Assembly (NCBI GenBank): GCA_018401555.1
Contig: JAGYKP010000100.1
Coordinates: 62,001-126,000 of the forward strand
From: Halomonas sp.
GTDB lineage: Bacteria > Pseudomonadota > Gammaproteobacteria > Pseudomonadales > Halomonadaceae
DNA length: 64,000 nt
Direction of reading: 5' to 3'
In this document: positions 40,930 to 51,975 of the stretch, in pieces
Layout: every line of letters starts with the position of its first letter
How positions within the stretch are numbered: the first letter of the stretch is position 1
The notes under the pieces: generated by a model
Told to the model about the DNA's origin: nothing
What the model saw: the letters and a program-made list of their open reading frames with translations, nothing else
Database searches by the model: none
Program-made: the position numbers and the translations under genes

Positions 40930-42015
40930 GGCAGTCTCAATGACCAAGTGCAACACGTGACCCATCAGGTACGGTGTTGCCATGACTCACTGCTATCGCC
41001 ACCTCTCTGCTGAAGACCGAGCCGCCATCATGATGATGCGAGCCACGCACTCGATCCGGGCCATCACCACTCATCTGGGCCGGGCGTGTCGCGAGAGCTC
41101 GCTCGCCACACGGTTTCCCCCGTCAAGGGCTACGATGCCAGCCTGGCGGGCTACCGGGCCCTTGACGCGTCATGGCCTCGTCGCGCCCAAGCTGCATCCC
41201 GGTGGAGAGCTCTTCGAGGTAGTGGTCTACCTGCTGCGCAAGTACTGGTCACCGGAACAGATAGCCCGCACACTGAAGCGCATGTCTCCCAACGATTCAC
41301 GTCGGCAGGCCTCGCATGAGGCCATCTACAACGCGCTCTATGTGATGCCCCGTGGCAGCCTCAAGAAGGAGCTCATCGCCTGCCTTCGGCAGGGTAACGG
41401 CAACCGCCGGCCACGCAGTCGTGGCAAGGATCGACGCCAGCAGATTCCCGAGCTGGTCAGCATCCATATGCGGCCGCCTGAGATCGAAGACCGCCTGATG
41501 CCTGGCCATTGGGAGGGCGATCTCATCATTGGCGCCAACAATCGCTCTGCTGTCGGTACGCTGGTGGAACGCACCACGCGCTTGGTGATCCTGGCGAAAG
41601 TGGATGGCACCACGGCCACGGCAGGCAGCCGTCGGTTTCAGCGACAAGCTCAATGAGGTGCCGCGAGCCCTGCGTCTGTCCATGACCTACGACCAGGGCA
41701 GGGAGATGGTGAAGCATGCCGAAATCACGCAGAAGACCGGTACGGCGATCTCACTTCGCTGACCGCGCATAGTCCATGGCAGCGGGGCTCCAACGAGAAT
41801 ACCAACGGGCTGTTGCGGCAGTACCTGCCGAAGGGCACGGACCTCTCCGTCTACAGCCAGGAAGAACTCGACGAGATCGCCGACTCACTGAACACACGGC
41901 CGCGCAAGACACTGGACTGGCGCACGCCGCTGGAAGTTTACGCCGAGGTGCTGAAGAAATCGGTCGCTGGCCCGAGCACCCTTCAATAGCGTTGCGCTTG
42001 GAACTTGAGACCGCC
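40930..42015. mobile_element. IS30-family insertion sequence
   Basis: A 1086-bp element bounded by imperfect 27-bp inverted repeats: left GGCAGTCTCAATGACCAAGT... (40930-40956) and right ending ...CTTGAGACCGCC (41989-42015), 21 of 27 positions matching. It encodes one IS30 transposase in the plus direction whose stop codon touches the right repeat. No clear target duplication is visible. It sits between ops and the polysaccharide genes and inside an older transposase remnant. Confidence 0.85.
40982..41989 (+). CDS. IS30-family transposase (frame interrupted)
   Basis: About 335 residues. N-terminal HTH region [19 protein letters not shown] and (in another frame) VSRELARH; then [14 protein letters not shown] and the DDE core: first Asp in [10 protein letters not shown], second in MTYDQGREM, Glu in [18 protein letters not shown], with the family ending [19 protein letters not shown]. 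Frame breaks near 41080, 41170, 41640 and 41755. If the breaks are sequencing errors the copy may be active; if real it is dead. Start at 40982 overlaps no other gene. Confidence 0.88.
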
Positions 42016-42252
42016 GTTTTAGCGCAACGAAGCAATAGCCTTCTGTGAGCATTAACGTGCAGATTCTCACACCGCGAATGCTGCTCCTGATGGACGGCTC
42101 CGTCAGTGCAGGGCTTCACGATGCTCGATCAGCATCCTCGTGAATGAGGAGAGGTCATGGCGTACTACTGGACTAAAAGGCTTATCTAAAATATTGGATG
42201 ATGAATTTTTGATGCTTCCGTATGATCTTGAGTTCAATTACCGGAGTAAAAA

Positions 42253-44185
42253 ATGCAGGTAACAAAGTCCATTCCGGGTCAGGACGACCTCATCGAGGAA
42301 GTTATTGCGAGTTTTCCTAACAAAGGCTCAATAATCGATATTGGAACTGGCTCTGGCCTCGCGGCTCGATCTTTTTATGAAGCCGGTTGGAATGTGACCG
42401 CCAGTGGTTTCGATATGAGTGCTTACTACGAAGGTGATGGTGGGCTTCCGGGAAGTATCCATGTTTTTCCAGATCTCGATATTTGCAATATGGAAGCCAT
42501 TGAAGATGCTTCTATGGATGCGGTTTGGTGTGCTCATGTACTGGAACATGTGTCGGATACTGGTCGAGCCTTGTCCGAAATCCGCAGAATCTTAAAGCCA
42601 GACGGTTGGCTCTTCGTAGCCGTACCACCTTTTAAGCCCAATGTGGTTGGTGGCCATGTAAATACTGGTTGGAATATCGGCACCCTAATGTATGTTCTTG
42701 CCGATGCGGGATTCAGCCTGGCTGATGGAAGGTTCGTACGGCACGGTTATAATGTTTTCGGCATGGTTCAATGTGGGCCAGGACCTCTGACGGATGGGGC
42801 TCTGCATCGTGCCAATGGCGATATCGAAGCACTTTGTGAAGCGGATCGTTTTCCAAAAGGTCTCAAAGTTAAGCAAGGCTTTAATGGCAACCTGCCATCT
42901 GTTAACTGGAAATGGAAGCGCCCACCGCGTTCGATTTCTGTCCTGCGCTCAATGCTCTCTTCGCCGGGTCCGGTTCCATCAATGAGGATTGGTTTTTTTG
43001 TTTCCTGGATTACACAAGGTAAGGGGGTGACAGAAAATGTCGGTCATATGATGGCGAATGCGATGGCTGAGCGCGGACACGAGGTGGTGATCTTCACCTT
43101 CGACAATAAGGCCGGCCCGTCGCTTTGGCCTCTCGACGACAGCATCGAGCTTGTCCACTTGGCTGAGGCCAATGATGAGGTAGCGGATCGGCCCGTGGTC
43201 GCTCGAAGTGGCAAGCCGCAACCTGGACCTGCTTGTGGGGCTTCACGTTAACCGTACCATGATGCGTTACGTCTGCTGCGCGCAGAAGACTGGACTGCCT
43301 ATCGTGCTCTCGGAGCACACTGATCCGAGTTTGCCAGATTTACTCGGGACTTTCCCGGCCGACGAACGAGTGGTGGCCTCATCCGGGGCCACGCTGATCC
43401 ATACTGCCGTAGAGTCGTATGTCCCGACCTACCCCAACTTCCTGAGACCTCGCGTGCGCGTCGTTCCAAATACCATTCGCGAGCCCGAGGCGCTGGCGGC
43501 TCCCGGTAGGGAGAAAGACGTCAAGACCCTCCTCACGGTCGCTTGCCTCGTTCCCTACAAGAATACATCTCGTCTCGTCGAAGCCTTCGTTGGACTCGCC
43601 CCGGATTTTCCTGACTGGAAACTTCGTATCGTTGGCGGTGGCCCTGAGGAAAGAGCTCTCAGGGAGCAAGCCCGGAGGCTTGGCATTGAGGGTGCCGTCG
43701 AGTTCTACAGGTGGGCCCAGAATGATCCTTTCCCCTTCTACCGCGAAGCGGATATTTTCGTGATACCGTCGATTTTCGAGGGGTTCTCCTTGACGCTCTG
43801 TGAAGCACTTGCGCATGGCGTGCCATCTGTTGGCTATAAGGTGTGTAACGGCGTTAACGAACAAATTGATCATGGGAAGAATGGCTTTCTGGCACGAGGT
43901 GGGCATGGCGTAGGTACGCTCCCCGACGAGATATGCAAGCTTATGAAGGATGGCGAGCTACGTGAGAGAATGGGGCGGGCTGCACGTAGATCTTACCTTT
44001 CTCGTTTTAGTAACACAGTTATCCACACAGCATGGGAAGAGATGTTTTATGAGGCTCTCGAAATCGGGCCGGTTCCTCTCCAAATGAGTGAAAGTGCTAT
44101 GGCCTTAACTCGCCTTTGGGAGGCCATTTGGGGTCCTGCACAACAGGGAAATTCCATCCCATCTAAGGGAGGTTTGAGTAGATGA
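42253..44185 (+). CDS. Fused SAM methyltransferase and GT4-type glycosyltransferase (frame interrupted)
   Basis: About 644 residues. Part 1 (residues 1-220) is a class I methyltransferase: GSIIDIGTGSGLAARSF (SAM loop), DAVWCAHVLEHVSD and LKPDGWLFVAVPPF. Part 2 starts at MRIGFFVSWITQGKGVTENV and is a GT-B glycosyltransferase with LLTVACLVPYKNTSRLVEAF, LRIVGGGPEERALREQARRL and the donor-site VIPSIFEGFSLTLCEALAHG (EGFSLTLCEA). A shift near 43205 lies between. It presumably adds and methylates sugars of the surface polysaccharide. The 80 bases before the ATG also read as protein-like sequence, so the true start may be upstream (see findings). Its end overlaps the next gene by 4 bases. Confidence 0.8.
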
Positions 44186-46490
44186 GCAACAACCAGATTG
44201 CCTATAATAGGTTTAAAGAGTTTTTAGAATATCGCCAACTTACGTACGATCCAGATCTCGATATTCGAGAGAGCGTCTTGTCGATTACTGATCTAAAAGT
44301 CGGTTTCGGTCTGGTGAGAAGTGTGCTTCAAAGCGGCTTCGGTGCCAACTTGCCGAGACTCTTTTCTGATTTCATCCCAGTTGATGCCATTGGTTGCGAA
44401 AGCTGCGATGCCTTTATTGCTCACGGTACGGTCAGTTCAGATGTTGCGAGTTCTCACAAAGGGGCAGTAGAGCTATTTAACAAGATATCCTTCGATAAAA
44501 GTGTATTTCTAGTTGAGACTGGATTTCTTGCCACGACTCATAGTTGGATTCACAGTAGCCGAGAAAAAGATCCTAGCTATGCATGCCTAGGATATGTGTA
44601 TGATGATATTTCCCATTACTTTATGGCGGATTATCCAAACCGGATTATCCAGAAGCTTAACAGCGATGATCAGTTGAGTGCTAAAGAACTGGAACGTGCA
44701 CGCCATCTTATTCAGCGAATTGTTGAGCGACGCATTAGCAAGTATAACGCACAACCCATGCATGCCCCGGCAATGACCGAGGGATATACGCGCCGGGTGC
44801 TGGTCTGTGATCAGGCCTACGCAGATGCTTCAACAGTATATGGTAAAGTCGATGAAGCAGCTTTCGAGAAAATGCTTGTCGCCGCACTCAAGGAAAATCC
44901 GGATGCTGAAATCCTCGTAAAGACACACCCTGACAGTAGCTGGGAAAAGAGTAAACGTGCTGGATATTACTCTCATTTGAAGTCATCAGGCCGCGTTCGT
45001 TTGCTACGCGAACCTGTCAACCCTTACGCAATCTTTGAACTGGTGGATAAAGTCTATGTCGGCACAAGTCAAATGGGGCTTGAGGCCTTGTTTGCAGGCA
45101 AGAAAGTGGTATGTTTTGGCGCCCCCTTCTATGCTGGCTGGGGACTGACGGACGACCGCCAGCTGATTTCTCACCGCAATCGACAACGCTCTCTGGAAGA
45201 GCTTTTCTACTATTTTTATATCTGGTACACGATATACCATGTCCCGGGGCACGCTGTTCCCAGTAAAATCGAAGATGTGCTCGATTACATCGAGGCTAAT
45301 CGACCATTTTCCCTCCCGCCGACTAAGGCCGAAGTAGCAGCCCCTCCTAAGGTTTCGGTGGTTATTCCGGTTTATGGTGTTGGGAGGCGGCATTGAAGAC
45401 TGCATCTTCTCTGTGCGGAACCAGACACTAAAAGAAATTGAGATTATTCCGATAAATGATTGTACTCCTGATCGTTCTCAAGAGATAATTGATCGTCACG
45501 CGGCCGAGGATCCACGTATTCGTCCAATTATTCTGGATAAGAATATCCAGTTAGGTATGGTCCGTAACCGTGGCATTGAAGAGTCGCGTGGCAAATATAT
45601 CTGGTTCCTCGATGGCGACGATTGGCTTGCGCAGAGAGACATGCTGCGCGAGCTGTACGAGCTATGGCGTAAAATACGAACTAGATATGGCGCGTGCGCG
45701 AAAAGCATTCGAAGCGGTATTTGACAGTAACGATAACCTGCTTCACCATCGTTCGGATCGGACCGAAAATAATTTTACGAGTGTTGTCCCTAAGACCGAC
45801 TTTGTAGAATCCCCAGTTATACTAAAAAATCGGCATTGCTGGACATGGCTTTATCGACGCGAGTATCTGAATGACAATAATATTCGGTTCCTGACACAAA
45901 AGTGGGAAGAGCGTGCATTCTTACACCATGCTTTCATTAAGGCAGAGGCCATAGGCTTGTTCCCGATTGATGGTCCCGCGTATCGTGTTAGGATGAATTC
46001 TATCTCACGCCGAGAACATGATGTGCGTGACTTTGAACTGATGTTGGAAAATTTTAAAAACACCTTCGACTTCTATCTGGAAGAAGGTGCGGCGGGTCAT
46101 GATCATCCTTTACGTTATCACTTAGAGTTTCAGCTTTCAGAGTTTGTTCAGCATATGCTGATCGGTAACCCTTATCGACATTTTAGATATCTTGGCGACG
46201 AGTCTGAACAAGGATTTATTGGAGCGCTGCGTGAGGAGTTTGTTCGTTGCAACTTCCAGCCAGAGGATTTCGTAACCGATACGCGGAACTTACGAGCTGA
46301 ATTAGTGGCCACGGGGGCCTATCCATTGCTAGTAGCGGCGGTACTAGCTGACCGCAGAGATCTTGTGCGGCTTGTAGTAGACTTCAAGCCGATTCCTCAA
46401 GGGTTGCTTTATGAAATTTTGCTGCAAGAAGCTGTGGATAGTACAATCCAGTCATTACAGCTGGCATTGTCAGCACTATGCGCGCAATGA
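44182..46490 (+). CDS. KpsC-like Kdo transferase module fused to a GT2 glycosyltransferase (frame interrupted)
   Basis: About 769 residues. The first 380 residues form a capsule-synthesis (KpsC/KpsS) module: RRISKYNAQP, RRVLVCDQAYADASTVYG, ENPDAEILVKTHPDSSWEK, VYVGTSQMGLEALFAGKKVV and GAPFYAGWGLTDDRQ, as in KpsC beta-Kdo transferases. Then VSVVIPVYGV begins a GT2 (GT-A) domain with IPINDCTPDRSQEIID and KYIWFLDGDDWL (DxD-like). The rest (45700-46490) is a helical C-terminus found in large capsule glycosyltransferases. Shifts near 45385 and 45665. It likely both adds a Kdo or related residue and extends the chain. It may continue into the sulfotransferase (see findings). Confidence 0.78.
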
Positions 46491-48006
46491 ACTAGTTGAA
46501 ACATCCGAACCACAGGCCCCAGTGAGTCATAGAAAACCACGCATTGTCGTCCATATTGGTGCAACAAAGACTGGTAGTACCTATATTCAGCATTTTCTGG
46601 AAAAAAATCGGCCTGCGCTCCTCCGAGCAGGGGTGTGGTTCCCTGAAATTGGTCTTTACTGGCAGTCAACCCGGCCTCATAAGCAAGCAGGGCATAGTAA
46701 GTTTTCCTGGGCAGCAGTCAATAATCATCCTGGCCTTCGTGAGCATATCGAAGCCGGTTTGGCGTTGATGAAAGGTAAGGTTCACACGATCGTGCTATCG
46801 AGTGAGGCTTTCTTCCTGCATGAGTATGCGCATCGTATTGCGGAGTACTTTTCAGGGTACTCGGTAGAAATGGTGGCTTATCTTCGTCGTCAGGATGAAT
46901 GGGCCAATGCCCAGTATTGTGAATTTGTGGCCGGTGGCGCCGTTGGTCGGGTTGATATTCCATTCGCTGAATGGTTGAAACTTCCAGAAACACAACGCCG
47001 GCTCGACTATCGTGTGCCGCTTTCTGCATGGGTGAGTGCGGTAGGTGCGGAAAACGTGAATGTTCGCGTATTCGAGAAAGCCCAGCTTTACGGTAACGAT
47101 CTCCTGACCGATTTCGCTGAGGCTACTAAACTCCCTATCCTGCTGGATTTACCTGAACCAGTAGCCGACGATAGAAATAGTGCACGCCTGTCGGCAGCAC
47201 ACGTCGAACTGATTCGAATTTTCAATAGTCGTCCTTTTTATGATCGTGATTCCTATTTTAACTTTATTGAAGATATAACACGAAAGCTACAGGCATGGCG
47301 TGCTGATCATGGGCTGCCAATGCCCAAACCTTGGGTTTTATCCGAGGAAGTGGCACTAGAGATCATGGCTAATGCTGAAGCGGTCAATCGTGAGATAGCA
47401 TCTACTTACCTCGGACGAAAAGAAGAAATACTATTTGGGCCGGCTTCACCTGTGCCAGAAAGTACCATACTTTATTCTGAAGAGCTAACTTTGGTTTCAG
47501 AGGCTTATGAGCGAGCCAAGCCAAGTGATGTACTGGCACTAAATTCAAAATTAGATGCACGCATGACTACTAGTAGAAGAAAATTGGATTCTCCAAGAAA
47601 ATCGAAATCTTCCAAAAAAGGCAATCAGCGGCAAAAATTGTTAATTATGGGTTTTTGGTTGATTTACTGGGTTTTGACCCCAGTTTTGGCGACAGTATAT
47701 GCACGCCGCGCAAAGCCAGAAAAGTTCCGCAAATTTTTGTCTGAGCCTGCGGAGTTTGCTCGTAACCATTGGGCTAAACGGCATCCTTTCGTGACAGGAT
47801 TAATTTATCCTAATGCAGATCCTATGGGACCGTTTAGAATTCTTCGTGCTTGGAAGCCTGTGATGAGAAAGTTTGCCAAAATTACTGGCCGAGCAAGGTT
47901 TTCGAAGGCCGCTATGGAAAATCCGATTTTGTTTGCTCGAACAAGACGTAATCCTTTGAAACGGGCTATTGGGCGATTAATGTTCCCATGCGGGGAGTTG
48001 CGTTGA
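46411..48006 (+). CDS. Sulfotransferase-like protein of the polysaccharide locus
   Basis: Up to 531 residues. The PAPS-binding loop is IVVHIGATKTGSTYIQHFL (H-x-G-x-x-K-T-G-S-T), and the second PAPS element with Ser is in VHTIVLSSEAFFL, followed by VEMVAYLRRQDEWANAQYC (the R-x7-S-like region). The C-terminal 120 residues are basic with one hydrophobic segment (LIMGFWLIYWVLTPVLATVY), suggesting membrane attachment. It would transfer sulfate from PAPS to the polysaccharide. The start is uncertain: ATG 46411 with AGGG upstream overlaps the previous gene out of frame by 80 bases, while GTG 46522 (then SHRKPRIVVHIG) fits homology better. Confidence 0.75.
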   Translation: MKFCCKKLWIVQSSHYSWHCQHYARNELVETSEPQAPVSHRKPRIVVHIGATKTGSTYIQHFLEKNRPALLRAGVWFPEIGLYWQSTRPHKQAGHSKFSWAAVNNHPGLREHIEAGLALMKGKVHTIVLSSEAFFLHEYAHRIAEYFSGYSVEMVAYLRRQDEWANAQYCEFVAGGAVGRVDIPFAEWLKLPETQRRLDYRVPLSAWVSAVGAENVNVRVFEKAQLYGNDLLTDFAEATKLPILLDLPEPVADDRNSARLSAAHVELIRIFNSRPFYDRDSYFNFIEDITRKLQAWRADHGLPMPKPWVLSEEVALEIMANAEAVNREIASTYLGRKEEILFGPASPVPESTILYSEELTLVSEAYERAKPSDVLALNSKLDARMTTSRRKLDSPRKSKSSKKGNQRQKLLIMGFWLIYWVLTPVLATVYARRAKPEKFRKFLSEPAEFARNHWAKRHPFVTGLIYPNADPMGPFRILRAWKPVMRKFAKITGRARFSKAAMENPILFARTRRNPLKRAIGRLMFPCGELR

Positions 48007-48092
48007 TCTTGGTTGTTTTAAATTAATTTCCGTATTTATTATCAGAATTTATTGTGCGTGTCGTCTCTGGCCACATTTGATCTATATGCAGT

Positions 48093-48150
48093 TTTTTGGC
48101 TTTTTGGCTTTTTGGCTTTTTGGCTTTTTGGTTTTATGGCCTTTTGGCCG
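48093..48150. repeat. Tandem repeat of TTTTTGGC
   Basis: Four perfect 8-base units (48093-48124) followed by degenerate units to 48150. It lies in the 249-base AT-rich gap between the sulfotransferase and kpsF, the only sizeable gap in this part of the locus. Such short tandem repeats change length by slippage. No gene is seen in the gap. Confidence 0.85.
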
Positions 48151-48255
48151 TTAAGCATATATAAAGCGATGTTTTCATATAGCTAGTAATCTATAAGCTA
48201 TGTAAATTAAGATATAGGTTTTTTAGCTTTTATTTAACGATAGATAGGTAGATTC

Positions 48256-49184
48256 ATGGACCATTTGGAAATTGCTAGAGAGTCTTTGCTGGCTCAGTCA
48301 CAAGCTATCTCGCGACTATCGGATAAACTCGATGAAAGATTTCAAGATGCAGTTACTGCTATTCTTGAGTGCCAAGGTCGCATCATAGTTTCAGGGATGG
48401 GGAAATCCGGTATTATTGGAAAGAAAATGGCTGCGACTTTTGCCTCCACGGGAACACCAAGTTTCTTCATGCATCCGGCCGAAGCATTTCATGGCGATCT
48501 CGGTATGATCACGGGACATGACATAATTGTTTATTATCTTATAGTGGTGAAACAGAGGAAGTTATAAAACTTATTCCAAGTTTGAAGCGATTTGGCAACC
48601 GGATTATCGCGATGGCTGGCGTAAAGAATTCCTCTCTCGCTAAACACGCGGATATTTTTTTGAATGTCGAAGTGGAGCGGGAGGTTTGTCCTAACAATCT
48701 GGCGCCGACGACTTCTACATTGGCCACCATGGCCATGGCGGATGCCTTAGCGGTATCGCTTATGCATGCGCGGGATTTTCAGCCGATGGACTTTGCACGC
48801 TATCACCCAGGAGGAAGCCTAGGGCGTAAGCTTCTTACCCGAGTTAAAGATGTTATGCATACTGATGTGCCGACTGTCCCTCCGGATGCTAGCCTTCAGG
48901 AGTGTTTGATTGCTATGACGATAGGTCGCATTGGTATGGTTGTTGTGCAGGAGGGTGAGCAACTGGCTGGTCTGATTACCGATGGAGATATACGTCGTGG
49001 TATTCTAAAGAGCGATACAATTTGTAGTAAAGCTAATGAATTGATGACTCAAGAACCACTGACGATTACTGAAAATGTCTTGATTGCAGATGCAGAGGAT
49101 ATTATGCGTGAAAAGAAAGTACGTGTGCTTTTGGTTACAAGTGAGGCGGGGGAAATTAGTGGTGCTTTTGAAATTTTTGATTGA
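48256..49184 (+). CDS. kpsF: Arabinose-5-phosphate isomerase, KpsF/KdsD type (frame interrupted)
   Basis: About 309 residues: an SIS domain (GRIIVSGMGKSGIIGKKMA, FFMHPAEAFHGDLGMI, then after a shift near 48533 LSYSGETEEVIKLIP) and two CBS domains (VPTVPPDASLQECLIAM; ITDGDIRRGI; EPLTITENVLIADAED). It converts ribulose-5-phosphate to arabinose-5-phosphate, the first step of Kdo synthesis. Location in a capsule locus favours KpsF over the housekeeping KdsD. A 250-base AT-rich gap precedes it. Confidence 0.9.
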
Positions 49185-49196
49185 CAGGGTTGCTCA

Positions 49197-50255
49197 ATGT
49201 TAAATCGGTTGCGCAAAAAAATCGTTAGCCGTGTTAAGCTTATATTGAATGCCAAAAAGTTTGATGCGCTGGCTGTGAATATTGCTGCTTGGAAACGCCC
49301 ATACTTCGAGTCTTTTGTAAGTGAAAAGGAAATCTTCTATATCCCGAAGAATGTTTCTGAGCCAATGCTTCGTAGGTTAGTGAAGTATTCTGGAATAAAG
49401 AAGATTTATGCATGGGGTTGTTTGGAGTCAGGTGCTGTAAAAGAAGTTTTGGCCAATATGCAAGACATTAATCTGGTGAGGGTAGAAGATGGCTTTATCC
49501 GCTCAAAAGGGTTGGGTTCAGAGCACACCCCACCGCTGTCTTTGTGCTTTGATACACGAGGGATTTACTTTGATGCAACATGCGAGTCAGATCTAGAATA
49601 TCTTCTTAACACATATGATTTTGATGCACACCCTGAGCTGCTCGCTCGTGCCAAAAGATGCATACAAGATATAGTAGAGCATGATATAACAAAGTATAAT
49701 GAGAAGCCGACAAAAAGAGCAAAAGATATTTATGGAGAGAAAACAAAGAGGCGAATTCTTGTCGTTGGCCAAGTAGAAGATGATCAATCTATCAAGTACG
49801 GATGTGATAGGCCTATAAATAATAATGATACTGTTCGCCTTGCTTATCAAGAAAACCCTGATGCGCAAATTATTTACAAGATTCATCCTGATGTTCTTGT
49901 AGGTAAGCGAGAGGGCTTGTCGAATCCTCAAGAAGTGAGTGATATTTGCCTGATAGTATCAGAAAGGATGTCCCTCTCTGATGCTTTAATCGGTGTTGAT
50001 CATGTATATACGATAACTTCTTTGTTAGGTTTTGAATCTCTGTTGCGAAATGTAAAAGTAACTACTTTGGGATGTCCATTTTATTCTGGGTGGGGGTTGA
50101 CGGATGATAGGCAGCCTTGTCTAAGGCGTAACAGAAAATTGTCGTTGGAAAAGGTTTTCTTGGCAAGCTACTTGTTATACCCACGTTATAAAGTCCATGG
50201 TGCTGGTTTTAGTGATCTTGAAGATGCGATTAAGGAAATAAAAAGGCATAGTTAA
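49197..50255 (+). CDS. KpsC-like capsule polysaccharide protein (single module)
   Basis: A 352-residue intact protein with one capsule-synthesis module: NLVRVEDGFIRSKGLGSEH, LCFDTRGIYFDATCESDLEY, ITKYNEKPTK, RRILVVGQVEDDQSIKYG, AQIIYKIHPDVLVGKREG, ITSLLGFESLLRNVKVTTLG and CPFYSGWGLTDDRQ. These correspond to the C-terminal module of KpsC, the beta-Kdo transferase that builds the poly-Kdo linker. It has lower GC and more AT-rich codons than the flanking kds genes. Twelve bases after kpsF, so co-transcribed. Confidence 0.82.
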   Translation: MLNRLRKKIVSRVKLILNAKKFDALAVNIAAWKRPYFESFVSEKEIFYIPKNVSEPMLRRLVKYSGIKKIYAWGCLESGAVKEVLANMQDINLVRVEDGFIRSKGLGSEHTPPLSLCFDTRGIYFDATCESDLEYLLNTYDFDAHPELLARAKRCIQDIVEHDITKYNEKPTKRAKDIYGEKTKRRILVVGQVEDDQSIKYGCDRPINNNDTVRLAYQENPDAQIIYKIHPDVLVGKREGLSNPQEVSDICLIVSERMSLSDALIGVDHVYTITSLLGFESLLRNVKVTTLGCPFYSGWGLTDDRQPCLRRNRKLSLEKVFLASYLLYPRYKVHGAGFSDLEDAIKEIKRHS

Positions 50256-50327
50256 TTTTGTCGATATTCATGTTTGTTTGAACGCTAAGTTTTTATGCAA
50301 CAAATTTCTAATTTTATGTGAATCTAG

Positions 50328-51206
<879 letters not shown>

Positions 51207-51218
51207 GAGCCTGAAACC

Positions 51219-51972
51219 GTGACCGTTCGCATCGTGATTCCACCCGTTATGGCTCGAACGACTGCCTGGCAAGCCGCTGGCGGATATTGTGGCAAGCCGA
51301 TGATTCAGCACGTGTATGAGCGTGCGTTGACTGTGGAAGGGCCGCCAGCGTGGTTGTTGCCACGGATGACGAGCGCGTGCTGGAAGCCGTCGAAGGGTTC
51401 GGCGGTACTGCGGTCATGACCGACCGTGGCCGCTGAGTCGGGTACCGATCGCCTGATGGAGGTGGCCGAGCAGTATCCCGCAGATATTTTCGTCAACATC
51501 CAGGGCGATGAGCCGCTGTTTCGGCCTTCGGACGTCGAGCAGCTGATCGCCTGCATGACCGCCGATGCCTCGGTGGACGTTGCCACCCTGTATCACACGG
51601 TCGATGCTGAAGAGGCGCGTAATCCGAATTCCGTCAAGCTGGTGTTGAATGCCATGGGCGATGCCTTGTATTTCAGTCGTTCGCCGATTCCGCATGATCG
51701 AGATGGTGAGGGAGCGATCTACCGAAAGCACATCGGGATTTACAGCTATCGGCGCGCCGTCCTGGATCAGTACGGTGAGCTAGCCCAGCCGATGCTGGAG
51801 ACGGCGGAAAAGCTCGAGCAGTTGCGGCTCTTACACGCTGGTTTCAAGATTCGTACTACCGTCAGAGGTGCCAGAGTACAGCGGCTCGAGTCATCTGCCG
51901 GAATGCCTGGAGCGTGTTCGTGCCATAATGGTGGGAACTCAGCCTTCCCAGACGCGTTTGCCGACGGCATAG
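51219..51972 (+). CDS. kdsB: CMP-Kdo synthetase (several frame breaks)
   Basis: The start GTG at 51219 reads VTVRIVIP; corrected frames give GKPMIQHVYERAL, VVVATDDERVLEAVEGFGG, ESGTDRLMEVAEQYPADIFV, VNIQGDEPLFRP, YFSRSPIPHDRDGEGAIYRK, HIGIYSYRRAVL and QPMLETAEKLEQLR, all KdsB motifs. The end in another frame is ECLERVRAIM with the stop at 51970-51972. Breaks near 51245, 51340, 51425 and 51865-51890. It activates Kdo as CMP-Kdo. Twelve bases after kdsA. Confidence 0.88.
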
Positions 51973-51975
51973 CCG

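Noticed and set aside
42016-42250. The missing half of the older transposase to the right of the IS30 element
   Set aside because: Reading all frames of this stretch gave no integrase-like residues.
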